Part shown: positions 9,090-19,736 of the stretch, piece after piece
Layout of the letters: every line of letters begins with the position of its first letter
How positions within the stretch are numbered: the stretch's first letter is position 1
Origin: Euglena gracilis
Lineage: Eukaryota > Euglenida > Euglenophyceae > Euglenales
NCBI GenBank assembly: GCA_039621445.1
Contig: CP154955.1
Coordinates: forward strand, 22,964,064-23,028,063
Direction of reading: 5' to 3'
DNA: 64,000 bases
Notes under the pieces: model-generated
Database searches by the model: none
What the model saw: only the letters and a program-made list of their open reading frames with translations
Told to the model about the DNA's origin: nothing
Translations under genes and position numbers: made by a program

Positions 9090-12000
9090 ATCCGCATTCA
9101 AAATTTCTCCACCAAAGTTAAAATTCTCATTGACACTGGTTGTCGCATTGCACTGCTCTTTCGGTTGGGGTTGATACCGACCCCGCTCTTGGTAAGCGCC
9201 AAGAAACCGATCAAAATTACAACCGCGGATAACACCCCCATGTGTGGTGGTGATTTGGGATGTGTGCTCGAGATACTCTTGCCCATCATTCCGAAGCATC
9301 ACTCACAACCCCCACAATTACAACATTTCACCAATATTTGGGGTTACGAGTCCGGAATTCACGGGTCTGACGTAATTTTGGGATACCCATTTTTACGCCA
9401 GTACCGATTGGTTGTGGATTGCCACTCCCACGGTTTGCGCACAGCACCCACCACTTCATTGACACCCAAACCACCATCACCGTTGTCATCCACTATGATG
9501 ACCACCGCTTTGCCCACACCGTTACCCACAATGGCAACACCGTTATCCACCACACCAACAACCGTTTTCCACACCCGGGGTACGGAGAAAGCCTCCCCCC
9601 TGCCCAACGACACACCAACAAGCGTTCCACATGAGGCAGGGCAAGCGAGTAGCGGTACCCCCGCCGTTCCACTGGGTTACAAGACGAAAGCCCAAAGGCC
9701 TGAAGATATATCGGTGTCGAGTAGTCGCCCAGCTACACCACCACTCCGTTTCCTACCAGTTGTGCCGAATCCAGGCACACCTGTACAAGACTCACCGGCT
9801 AATGCCATCGACACCCACTTTCACGCACACCCGTCACACCATCACACTTCCTTCCAATGTGTGCACTGCAGGAGAATTTCCACCCAATCGGATTTCGATT
9901 GTGGATGTTTAGTTCAAAATCCGACACTAATCGCAATTCCGAAAACGGAATCCACCCCCCAGGATACACTTGGTTGTAGCCCGCAATGCGCGGAGGTACA
10001 CCGAGTACTCCAACAACGCGGATTAGCCTCGTTGTTCGGAAACGCGAAAAGCGCGATTCCTAATTACAATCGCGATCACACTTGTTACGAATTTGATGCG
10101 GAATGGGGAAACCCCCAACCTGTCCAAACTCCCTTGGGATTAACCCTTGTGGTAGTGGAAGACAACCCGCATGTTTGTGGATCCATTCATTGTGTTTCTA
10201 CCCTTCAACCCGAAAATCGGGTGCATGAATACGCGAAACGCGTATGGAATGCTTTCAATTTTGGTCAATATCGCATTTTGGAACGATGGTTTTCCAAAAT
10301 CGCGACATTGGCTGATTCTTTTGATTTGGCATTGGAAATCGATGCCTTCTCATCCAATGCACATGCCCGTTTGCCACGTCATTGGTCACAACACTCCAAC
10401 GCATTTGATAAATTTTGGGGTGATACGGTGTTATGGATGCACCCTCCCCCAAAACTTATCGAATGTGCGGTTGAGAAAATTCTGCGGGATGAAGCCCGTG
10501 GAGTTATTCTCATACCCATCATTCCGGAAGCGGAATGGTTCACCCAACTATCGTATGTATGTTTTCATTGGTGGGATTTACCCACTAATGTACCGATTTT
10601 TGAGGATTTTTGTGGTAAAATATTACCACCCTTGACAGAAATCATTTTTCGCGTTTGTTTCTTCGATGCATTCGGAATGTCCGAATTTGCGGTGCCGAGG
10701 AAGCTCGGTAGCCCCAGGGATACCCTGGCGGTTTCCGCAGTCATCGAGAGTGCAGGTCAGCATCCTAAGTCAGCCGAATTCTGTTCGCGGATTACCCGCG
10801 AATTCCACGGTGTGCTGGAAAATCCAGTATACGCGTGCGACATCGACCCCGCGATACGCGGTCCGTTCGGTGTTTGTAAGATCGAGCTTAAGGATGGAGC
10901 AAAGCCAATGCACCGGAAATTTTTTCGTTGTTCGGGAGAACGCGAACAAGCTCTCAATGAAATGATTGAGAAGCTTATTCAGCGCAAGTGGATAGTACCC
11001 TCGAAAAGCGAGTGGACATCCCAGGCATTTGTTGTTCCTAAACCCCCAGACCCCTCAGGTCAGAAGAAATGGAGGCTGGTGCTGGATTACCGGTACCTGA
11101 ACTCCCAAACAAGGGATGATCCCTTCCCGCTCCCCCTGATCGAGGATTTGATCACCAAACAATCGGAAAACCGGTTGTGGTCAATTTTCGATCTGGAGGA
11201 CGGTTTTCACCAAATGCACTTACACCCTGACTCCCAACCATACACGGCATTCGTGACATCCAAGGGTGTGTACCAATGGACGGTACTCCCCATGGGTGTT
11301 AAGAATGGCCCAGCCATGTTTCAGCGCATGATACAATGGGTTCTACGCGATTTACCGTTTGCCATTGTGTACATTGATGATGTGCTGGTGGGAACACCAC
11401 CACCATCCGCAAAATCGACCGAGGATATCCTCGTCACACACTTCCACCATGTTTGTGCGGTATTAACCGCTTTTCAAAAACATGTGCTTTTCGCGAAAGG
11501 CGCGAAAATGCATTTGTTTCGGATTCTCATAAAATTTTGCGGTCACATCCTCAGCAATGGACAGCGGAAAGCCGCTCCGAGTAAACTCGAAGCCATTAAG
11601 AAATGGACCCCTGAGGTAATCAAAACGATTACTCACCTCAAAGGATTTTTGGGATTAGCCCAATATTACGCGATTTATATGAAGGACTTCGCGAAAATCG
11701 CGGTGCCCCTCACCAAACAGCTCAAAAACCGGGCTGTTGACAACACCAAAGTCATTTGGGATGCCCAAATGCGCGAGGCCCTTGAGAAAATCAGGGTTTT
11801 GCTTTTGGAGAATGTTGTCCTCGAAATCGCGGACCCGTACAAACCGTACGTGTTGGAAGTCGACAGCAGCGATTACGCTGTTGGCGGAGTTCTTAGCCAG
11901 CATAATGCGGCGAATGAGCTCCGACCTGTGGCTTTCTTCAGCAGAAAGTTACAGGGCGACGATGGAAAAGGTCAAGTCAAATGGAGTATACGCGAGAAGG

Positions 12001-12470
12001 AAACCTACGCAATCGTGCTTATACTCCAGAAATTCCGAAGCTGGGTAGCCAGCAGCCTCGTCCAGATCCTCGTCAAGACCGACCATGAGAGTCTCCAACA
12101 CTGGTACACCGAGGATTTGAACAAGGCCATGTCATCGGTCGGAAGGCGATGCAGATGGCATGAGTTCTTGAGTCAATTCAACCTTGTGGTTATCTATACC
12201 CCTGGTCACACACAAAAAGTAGCGGATCCGCTCAGTCGGGCCCCTTGGTATTACCCTGGGAACCCGGATGAGGGAGACGCGACTTTTCATGGAAGTCAGG
12301 AAGCTGACGACTACGCACGTCGAAACGACGCTGCGGACTTTTCCCGTTTCACAACTATTCCTGGTCGCACCAGTGCGAGGAAGGCGCCGACGTGGAAGCA
12401 CGTCCGGGCCCCGGCGTATTACGCGCACGGAGTCCCCTTCCCCACTGTTCTTTCGCGAATGGGATTATAG
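9090..12470 (+). CDS. pol: Pol of element A: protease, reverse transcriptase, RNase H
   Basis: Protease: KVKILIDTGC, with catalytic Asp at 9132. A long cysteine/histidine-containing spacer follows. The RT then runs from about 10,840 to 11,640, with ILNSQTRDDPFPLPLIEDL-type and SIFDLEDGFHQMHLHP (motif A) blocks and YIDD at 11370-11381 (motif C). RNase H: VLEVDSSDYAVGGVLSQ near 11,860, KTDHESLQHW near 12,080, and TPGHTQKVADPLSR. The family is Ty3/gypsy by RT and order. The frame is the same as gag. No ATG is needed if it is made by readthrough, but A has a TGA at 9087-9089. Relative to D, A has lost bases between about 12,300 and 12,380. The frame therefore runs out at 12470 and the integrase continues in another frame. 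Confidence 0.9.
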   Translation: MRIQNFSTKVKILIDTGCRIALLFRLGLIPTPLLVSAKKPIKITTADNTPMCGGDLGCVLEILLPIIPKHHSQPPQLQHFTNIWGYESGIHGSDVILGYPFLRQYRLVVDCHSHGLRTAPTTSLTPKPPSPLSSTMMTTALPTPLPTMATPLSTTPTTVFHTRGTEKASPLPNDTPTSVPHEAGQASSGTPAVPLGYKTKAQRPEDISVSSSRPATPPLRFLPVVPNPGTPVQDSPANAIDTHFHAHPSHHHTSFQCVHCRRISTQSDFDCGCLVQNPTLIAIPKTESTPQDTLGCSPQCAEVHRVLQQRGLASLFGNAKSAIPNYNRDHTCYEFDAEWGNPQPVQTPLGLTLVVVEDNPHVCGSIHCVSTLQPENRVHEYAKRVWNAFNFGQYRILERWFSKIATLADSFDLALEIDAFSSNAHARLPRHWSQHSNAFDKFWGDTVLWMHPPPKLIECAVEKILRDEARGVILIPIIPEAEWFTQLSYVCFHWWDLPTNVPIFEDFCGKILPPLTEIIFRVCFFDAFGMSEFAVPRKLGSPRDTLAVSAVIESAGQHPKSAEFCSRITREFHGVLENPVYACDIDPAIRGPFGVCKIELKDGAKPMHRKFFRCSGEREQALNEMIEKLIQRKWIVPSKSEWTSQAFVVPKPPDPSGQKKWRLVLDYRYLNSQTRDDPFPLPLIEDLITKQSENRLWSIFDLEDGFHQMHLHPDSQPYTAFVTSKGVYQWTVLPMGVKNGPAMFQRMIQWVLRDLPFAIVYIDDVLVGTPPPSAKSTEDILVTHFHHVCAVLTAFQKHVLFAKGAKMHLFRILIKFCGHILSNGQRKAAPSKLEAIKKWTPEVIKTITHLKGFLGLAQYYAIYMKDFAKIAVPLTKQLKNRAVDNTKVIWDAQMREALEKIRVLLLENVVLEIADPYKPYVLEVDSSDYAVGGVLSQHNAANELRPVAFFSRKLQGDDGKGQVKWSIREKETYAIVLILQKFRSWVASSLVQILVKTDHESLQHWYTEDLNKAMSSVGRRCRWHEFLSQFNLVVIYTPGHTQKVADPLSRAPWYYPGNPDEGDATFHGSQEADDYARRNDAADFSRFTTIPGRTSARKAPTWKHVRAPAYYAHGVPFPTVLSRMGL

Positions 12471-13914
12471 TCGTGATCCGGTGTATGACACCATTGTCAC
12501 CAGACTTCGTAATGGCGAAGTGCTGGATAATTACACTCTTTCACCTTTACGGTTGGTTTTTCGCAATGAATCGGGTTACAAATATTGTATCCCCCAGGAC
12601 CTGGTTGATGATGTGATTTTGTGTTATCACAACCATGGTCACCCTGGGGCCCCCAAACTTCTCTCGTTGGTGGGCCGCAGGTACTGTACAACCCTGAGCG
12701 AAAAAGAGCTCTACTCACGCTGTTTGCGAATAGCGCAACGGTGTCAAGTTTGTCAAGCGGTAAAACCCCGCAGAGGTACCCCCCCTGGTACGATGGACTT
12801 TTTCCCCGTACCCCCTGACATTTTTACATCCCTCTGCATGGATTTTCTGGAATTGGAACCGTGCAAAGGAACAGACGACAAAATTTACGATTACGTTTTT
12901 GTTGTCGTCTGCAGGCTGAGTGGGTACATTGTAGCCATTCCATGCCAGAAGTCAGGGTTGACTGCCCAAAGTTTGGCAGCTATATTTTTGGAGAAATGCA
13001 TTTGCTTGATGGGTTTACCGAATGAAATTGTGAGTGATCAAGACCATTTGATTTCTTCAAGGTTTTTCACCACTTTGTGCGGTTTACTCGGAATCGAGCA
13101 ACATTTTTCCATTATATACCGACCCAAAGGCAATGGTAGAGCCGAGGCAGCCGTGAAATCCGTCGTGAATATGCTTCGCCTTTCACTGGCTGACTCGCGC
13201 AGCAACTGGATATCAGTTCTACCATGGTCTTTGTTTTATATCAATACCCTACCAGGGTTGGTTTTACCTCACTCCCCCTATAAATTAGTTTTCGGACGGG
13301 ACCCTCCGGCCATAGGGGATGTCCCTTCGGAGAGACCCGCCCGAACGAGTGTCAGTTGCGAGACCTGGTTTGCGGAAGTAGAAAATCTACGTTCTGCAGT
13401 CCAGAAACGCGTGACTGAGATTCATGCAGCAAAACGGAAATCGTTTTTGCAGAATTTCAAGTCACCTGTTTACAGTCCCGGTGACCGCGTGTGGGTACGG
13501 AATAGCCGTACTCGCATGCAGTCTTCCAAGCTGGACCCCCTCTGGCTCGGCCCCTGTGAAATCCTAGAAAGACTAGGTACCAGCGGGCGTTACAAGGTTG
13601 CATTACCGAATGGTGTTGAGGACGTTCATATGGACGACTTCAAGCCATACCTGTCGCCACCGGATGGGAAACCCATCCCGTGTTTGCACTTCAAACCCCG
13701 TTCCAGATTACCTGAGACGGACGACTTTGTAGTCGATAAAATTATCGATCACAAAATCGACAAAGGTATGCACCTTTGGAAGGTCCGCTGGAAAGGGTAT
13801 GGGCCCGAGGAGGACACTTGGGAGCCAGCAACCAGTTTTGTTGGGTATGTCCAGCAAGATTGGAAGCTGTGGAATAAAAAACATAACATTGATGTTTCCA
13901 TGACAAGTTTTTGA
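12268..13914 (+). CDS. pol: Pol of element A, continued: integrase with GPF/Y module and chromodomain
   Basis: Homology to D starts about 12,370 (RGRRRRGS...GPRRITRTE). The zinc-binding HHCC motif is HNHGHPGAPK...CQVCQAVK. The catalytic core has Asp in SLCMDFLEL, Asp in IVSDQDHLIS and Glu in GNGRAEAAVKSV. A GPF/Y-type module (DRVWVRNSRTR...WLGPCEI) follows. The C end is a chromodomain (VVDKIIDHKI...WKVRWKGYGPEEDTWEPA), which in chromoviruses directs integration to marked chromatin. In D the RT-RNase H-integrase run is one frame through this junction, so the split in A is an indel, not a gene boundary. Confidence 0.88.
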   Translation: MRETRLFMEVRKLTTTHVETTLRTFPVSQLFLVAPVRGRRRRGSTSGPRRITRTESPSPLFFREWDYSRDPVYDTIVTRLRNGEVLDNYTLSPLRLVFRNESGYKYCIPQDLVDDVILCYHNHGHPGAPKLLSLVGRRYCTTLSEKELYSRCLRIAQRCQVCQAVKPRRGTPPGTMDFFPVPPDIFTSLCMDFLELEPCKGTDDKIYDYVFVVVCRLSGYIVAIPCQKSGLTAQSLAAIFLEKCICLMGLPNEIVSDQDHLISSRFFTTLCGLLGIEQHFSIIYRPKGNGRAEAAVKSVVNMLRLSLADSRSNWISVLPWSLFYINTLPGLVLPHSPYKLVFGRDPPAIGDVPSERPARTSVSCETWFAEVENLRSAVQKRVTEIHAAKRKSFLQNFKSPVYSPGDRVWVRNSRTRMQSSKLDPLWLGPCEILERLGTSGRYKVALPNGVEDVHMDDFKPYLSPPDGKPIPCLHFKPRSRLPETDDFVVDKIIDHKIDKGMHLWKVRWKGYGPEEDTWEPATSFVGYVQQDWKLWNKKHNIDVSMTSF

Positions 13915-13949
13915 GAACGCATGGGAAACCCATGTTGTTTTCTTTTCTT

Positions 13950-13985
13950 TTTATCATTGATTCTTATCATTCTTTCTTTCCGCAG
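13950..13985 (+). promoter_or_regulatory. Candidate 3' splice / trans-splice acceptor upstream of ORF3
   Basis: A pyrimidine-rich run ends in CTTTCCGCAG|AATTTTTG at 13985, 98 nt before the ORF3 ATG. D has TATCTTTCTCGCAG|AGTTTTTG at the matching place (37810 on the minus strand), 102 nt before its ATG. Most of the intervening sequence differs, so the site looks conserved. Confidence 0.55.
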
Positions 13986-14083
13986 AATTTTTGTTTGCCA
14001 ACCAATACCCAAACCAGGGAGATACCCTTTCACTTGACAACAAACCACCCACACAATTTACCGTACCGACCCCGGGCGGTATC

Positions 14084-17000
14084 ATGCTGCCCGGTGGAAG
14101 GGATTCAGGCGGAGGACCGCCTTACCACCCCACCACTCACCCTCAACCTGACCAGTATGCATACCGATACGGTACGCAGCCACCTGCACGGACTGCGGCT
14201 CAGGGAAACCCTGAAGCCAGCAGCAGTAGCAGGATGACCCAGATGCCCGCGGAAGCGCGGCCATCTCAGCCATCAGGCTCTCGTCGCCTCCCACCGTATG
14301 CGGGTGTGATGATCCACCGCACGGCGGAGACGATGAACCGGGTTATGCGTATGAGCGCAAACCCGGCACCAGACCAACTCACACAGGCATTGTGGGATGA
14401 CCACTGCCGTAAAGTTTTGACCATCGCGAATACCCCTCCAGCCCTGTGGTGTATGTGCGCCCAGGCGACGATGACCGGTCTGGTGTATTACACACCGACC
14501 CGGACGTGTCGGGTTTCGCGGCAGACATTACCATGCGTGACCTGGGCGTGGAAGTCCCGCCACAGGTCGCAAGGCAGGTACCACCCGTTGGCACTTACAC
14601 TGCACATTTTCGTGCTCACTCCCCCGGATTACCCGAGGAAGAGACGGTGGAAGCACCTGTCCGGAGTGAACACCCACGTGTGAAAGAAAGTATTTTTCGA
14701 TCCCCTGAGCGCATGCCCCGGCGGGATTATCCTGCGCAGGAGCCTGTGTCTCAGTACGCCGTCTCTGGGGATTATCCCCAGGAGGCGCCAAGCCCACAGG
14801 ATCAGTATGTATATCCACCTCCAACCCCACCCCACTATACCTGACCCTATTCCACGACGTCCTGCGGCGGGAAATCCTCCCCCGACGTCTGACTCTGCCC
14901 GAAGCGCTCGTCCGCGGGAAGCCGCGGCAGCGCCTCGTGCGGTACCAGTTCCCCCGGCACGGGATGAACCCGTTAACCCGTGGACTGGTCGGCCGTTCGA
15001 GACTGAGGAGGACCGTCAACAGTATGAATATGCTGTGACGATCCAACGACAAATCGCACGTCGCCCCCCTGTTTCCGCTGGCCAGGGATACCCTGCCCGG
15101 GCGGAAATGACACGGGAAGAGCGCCAGCAGTATGATGCTGCTGTGTCGGCTCTCACAGGAGTCCCAGCTCCATCACGGTTAAGTCAACCAGCGCGACAGC
15201 GGGACGTGGCTGTGGCGGAAGCGCCACCAGCACGACCCACAAGCTCTGCCGCCGGCAAACGTGACCGCGGCCCGGAAAATCTGACGCCGCAGCCACAACG
15301 CCGCTCGCCGAGGTCGGAAAATCCGCCCGCGGCGATGCACGTCGACGCTGAGGAGGAAGCTCCGCCAGCGCCCGACGTGACGGCAGAACGGGCACGTCGG
15401 GAAACCCGACCATCCCCAGTCGCACCGGTTTACTCGAATCGTGGTGATGCTGAGCAGGAATTTGCTCGAACACCAAGCACGGAATCCGTGACTTATCCTG
15501 TGTATACAGAAGAAGACCCAGAATACTGGGAATATTGGGACCCATATCGGGCGACGATAGAATGGCTGTCCAACACGAAGGGCAAGGGTAAAGGAAAAGG
15601 CAAGGGTAAGGGTAAAGGTAAAGGCCAGGAGAAAGGTGGGAAAGCCCCATCTGGGAAAGGCGGAAAACCCGCTGGACCAGCTCCAGGCAAAGGCGGAAAA
15701 TCTGCCGGACCCCCGACAGGAAAAGGCGGAAAAGCCGCCGACCCTTCGAAAACGAAGGATTACGACGTTAACCAGGTGTTCGACTACCTGGATGAGATCT
15801 GGCCGAAAATTGAAGAAAATCTTCAGCAGTACACGCGTGCAGGTAACGTCATCCACCGACCACCGGAAGCGGTGCTCGAAGTGGTACAGGATCGTATGTA
15901 CGATCACTGCAAACGATTTTTCTACAGTTCTGAACTTCATGCATTTGAGGGATACCCTCATTCGAATGAAGTCGTCCTGGACCGGATGCCCGGTTTCTGG
16001 GAGCTGTGGTTCTGGTTGGGATACCCCTGCCAGAACTTCGGCATCTTTACTGACCGAAACGGTCAGTCGTACGTGAACTGTTTGGGAACATGTCCTGACG
16101 ATGAAACGTTCGTCGCACAGTTGAAGGAAATCTTCAACCACATGTATTCCGTCAGCGCACTGGGAATCCAGTGGAAGTATTACCCCCTGCCGGAGAAACT
16201 CCAGGTGCAGGCTGCGGTAATGTTCACGAACAACCTCCAAGTATTCTTGGATAGCATGTATGGCATGCTGTTCAAGGTACTGGACGTGGACCTCGCCTAT
16301 CCTCAGCGTTACAAGCTGGAATGCCAGTTTTGCAAAGAGCAACACATTGTTGATTTCTGGGGTTTCGGTGAGCGTGGAAAACCGCCTCCGACTGCCGAGA
16401 ATGCCGGCAGCCCACTGACCAGGAGATTTCTCCTGCATCAGTGCCGAAAGCCCCAGATCGGAACGCAAGATCGAAAGGTGCTGAAACAGCACCGGCAGAA
16501 AATATTTCTGCTTCAACAATACTGGCACAGGGCGTGGATTACCTACGTCCTGGAGGTGTACATTTATTTCCTGGAGTACATGACCACTGATGTGAATATT
16601 CACAGGAAGTGGTTACCTCGGGGATACACCGAGGAAGAAGCCAGACCGAATGACCAAGACCGACGCAGGATGAACCTGCGGCCGGACTGGTACGAGGCCG
16701 AAATCGGTCTTCCGAAGCACATGGAAAACCAGTTCGGGAATATCCTGATCTGGGAAGATTTCCAGTCCTTCTACGCAGCAGACGTGGAAAAACAACCACG
16801 TTATGCCTTGCCGCTACCAGCCTTCCTGGAAGACACAGGAGAACGTGGCATGAGCTGGGATCGGCGAATGCAGTGGGAAGACCTCTGCCGTAACAACGAG
16901 GACGAGCCAGAGCCCTTACCCGGAAGCTGGGTAAGACCGTCATGGCCACCCCCATATCCCAACTCTGACAGGAGCGAAAGTATTAGCTTTTTCCGCCTGT

Positions 17001-19522
17001 CAGACGCACAGGGGTGCTACAGAACCGGGGAAGACCCGCGTTCTGCAGCACAGCTACACACAGAGGACTCACCTCCGGAAGCGGAGGAGACGGAAGAAGT
17101 GGTCCCAATGGCCGAGGATGAACCTCAGCCTGCGGAACCTCCGGCACGGGAAACCCGTAGCCCATCGGTTGTGATGCTGGACACTGTGGCGGAAACCGCC
17201 CAGCGCCCGGGATCACCGACAGGTGAAATGACGCCTGTCCCACTGTCACCATCCTCACCGGGTACGCCAGGAGGACCGACCCCTCCGCGGGAAAACCCGC
17301 CGGAGACGGTAACCCATACGCCTGAGGTATTACGCCTCAAGCTTCCTGTCCCCGGGGAAATCCCGACGACAGAGGAGCCAGTGGAGGAGCCCACAGGACC
17401 TGAACGGCGCCCCTCACTGGGCGGACGTGTACTCGGCGGTTTGCGATCACTGATCGCAGTTGTCACCCCACGTGGCACTGCGGCCAGTTCTTCCACTGCT
17501 GTGGCGGAAACTGCCCAGCCAACGGACGAAACAACGGAAGTCGCAGCCATGGAGGAGGATGAACCTCCCCCAATGGCCACGCCACCGCCGGTGTCGGAAA
17601 CGACACGGACGGAGGGCGAACAGACGGCAATGTCAGTGGAGATAGCACTACCCGCGCCAGTGCAGGATGAACCTGCATTAGCACCGGTAGCGGCATCAGA
17701 GGCACGGGATGAGCCCGTACCTCCACACACAGCGGCCACTGCACCGAAACGTGCGGGCACACGGACACCGGCACCTGAAAAACAGGCTACACGGACATCC
17801 ATGCCCCCACCACAGACTCAGCCAACGCGAAGTGCAGCGGCGACGTCCACACCCACACCGTCCCCCACGGCTGCTCCTGGGAAACCCACGAGCGCAGCGA
17901 AAGAACGCGTAGGGCGACCCTCAGCTCGGGAAACCCCTGCTGAAGGTCAACGACGCTCGGTGTCGGGGAAAAGACCCCCGGCCCAGCCGTCACCACGCAC
18001 CTGGTCAAGCAAGCGTGACGCCGAACGGCGACCCTCGGATGCTCCGGAAAGCGGAAGTCCGAAGGCCCCGGCCAAATCAAAGCCCGGTGCCGCGCCTTGC
18101 AAACCCTCACCTAAAACAGGTGATCAGCCCCCACCGAAAGGCGGTGGTGGTGCTGGAGGCCAGGGTGCATCTTCTTCTCGAGGATTAGCCTCGGGAGGAG
18201 GATTCACACAGGTCACATCATCCGGCTATGGGAAAACCTCACAGCCGAAACCACCTACGAAGGGGCAGGGAAAATCCCGCGCCTCTACGACTATGACACC
18301 TTCGGAAGGCGAAGTTGTCATCGACTGGAATGCGATGACTCAGGATGATCCTGAGACTCATGACCTGAAAAACAGGTACATGATGATCGAACACAAGCTG
18401 CGAACAGACCAATGTCTCAATCGGTGGATTGAACCACTGTTCTGTCAAGGACGGAAATGGTCCTTTGACCAGAATGTCACCTGGAATTATTACAATTCCA
18501 GATCACCACGTGTTTTGGCCCAATACTTTGGCGAGGAATTCCTCGTCGACAGAACATCGGAAAACCGATTTGTGTGGCTCTGCACTGTTTGCCACAGGAT
18601 GTACAACAGTGCCCCTGACTTGGGATTACCCCTCGTCCATGTGTGCAACCCTGTGGAGCGGAAATCGTTCCACAAGGATATGTACATACCCAACTGTGCC
18701 GCCTTGGTATGTGCCAAGTGCGTGGACAGTTGGACTCACAAGCACAATTTTGGCTACACGGAGCGAGATGGTACGAATGTACCAGTACTCTGCGTCAACT
18801 GCCTGCGAGGTACCTTCTGGCACACTGCGGAAGGCGCAGTTTGCACAATCGTGCCGAGTGCCGAGAAGCCACTGGAGGAATACTCCACCTTGAACAGAAA
18901 GTTCAAGGACGCCTTCAAGTACTCAAACCTCGAGCTTGACGACTACCGCAACACGGGAATGGCCCGTGGGTGGCAGATCGACAGTGGGGCGATACGACTC
19001 GCTGCTGAGGAAGCAGGGGTAAGATTACCTTACCTCTGGGAGACAGCGGACAGGGAAAAGATACTTTTCCGCCTGTTCACAACCCAGGACCGAAACGGTC
19101 GCTGGTGCCTACCACAATGGCCACCCGAAAAACACGGGATGACCTGGAAGGACTGGCTAGGGGCCGTATTGCGACCCCATACAGTCCGGGCGGAATGCGC
19201 CTATCACGTTCCCATCGACTTCCACCCGGGGAATGCCCCGCAGGTGTCAGCCAATCACCCTCGGAGAAACTACTTCATCTGGCCAGCGACTTTGCCCAGG
19301 AAATTCTGGGAGAAGCTGCAGTGGTTTCTCGCGGAAAGAGCGAGTGCCACCAAGCAGACAGTACCCGAAGGATGGGTTCGGGATTGGATCGCACCTGATT
19401 TCGACTACGACTCGCCGGAAACCTGGCTTGTCGACAGGCCACAGCCACCACAATTCCAGATGGTCCTTGTGGAAGATCCCTTGGACTCCCGCCATGACTA
19501 TTGGCGGCTGGAGCGGATGTAA
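14084..19522 (+). CDS. ORF3 of element A, unknown large protein (three frame segments)
   Basis: I do not recognise the family. The ATG at 14084 (MLPGG) matches the start in D. Frame 2 runs to about 14,490, frame 1 to about 14,830, then frame 2 to the stop at 19520-19522; the total is about 1,810 codons, as in D. Visible parts are a proline-rich N region, a basic (GK)n tract (15577-15640), and a conserved globular block around PGFWELWFWLGYPCQN (about 15,980). After that come CxxC (CQFCKE, 16322) with HQC (16435), and long acidic/proline-rich repeats with recurring DEP. The C-terminal domain has CTVCHRMYN...HVC and CAALVCAKC...CVNC clusters (18577-18805), RING- or zinc-ribbon-like. No signal peptide or membrane span is seen, so although it sits where env would be, it is not an obvious envelope protein. 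A hairpin overlaps the stop codon. Confidence 0.75.
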
Positions 19523-19736
19523 TGCCGAAAGGGCATTACCAAGCCCATGTAAGGTAAGCGCCTTCATGGAGCTCATACACCATATATATATATATACACT
19601 GGAAGCGGAAATCGCCAAACAGCGCTGGGATGAACCTGGGTCTGTGTCCTTCAGCGCTCTAGATGGAAGCATCCAAGAGCCCCCCCCCCATGCCAATCCA
19701 TAATACCAGTGACCATGCGGACGGAAACCGTCTGCG
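19523..19736 (+). other. 3' UTR of element A, left part
   Basis: Non-coding up to the element B insertion. It holds an AT microsatellite near 19582-19598 and a perfect hairpin GACGG-AAA-CCGTC at 19720-19732. The rest of the UTR resumes at 26802. Confidence 0.6.

Noticed and set aside
12268-12470. Programmed frameshift between RNase H and integrase in A
   Set aside because: D reads through this region in a single frame and A lacks bases there, so a deletion is the simpler explanation.
14084-19522. ORF3 as an envelope glycoprotein
   Set aside because: The position fits, but I see no signal peptide, membrane anchor or fusion segment. The (GK)n, acidic repeats and zinc-like clusters point to a soluble nucleic-acid- or protein-binding protein.
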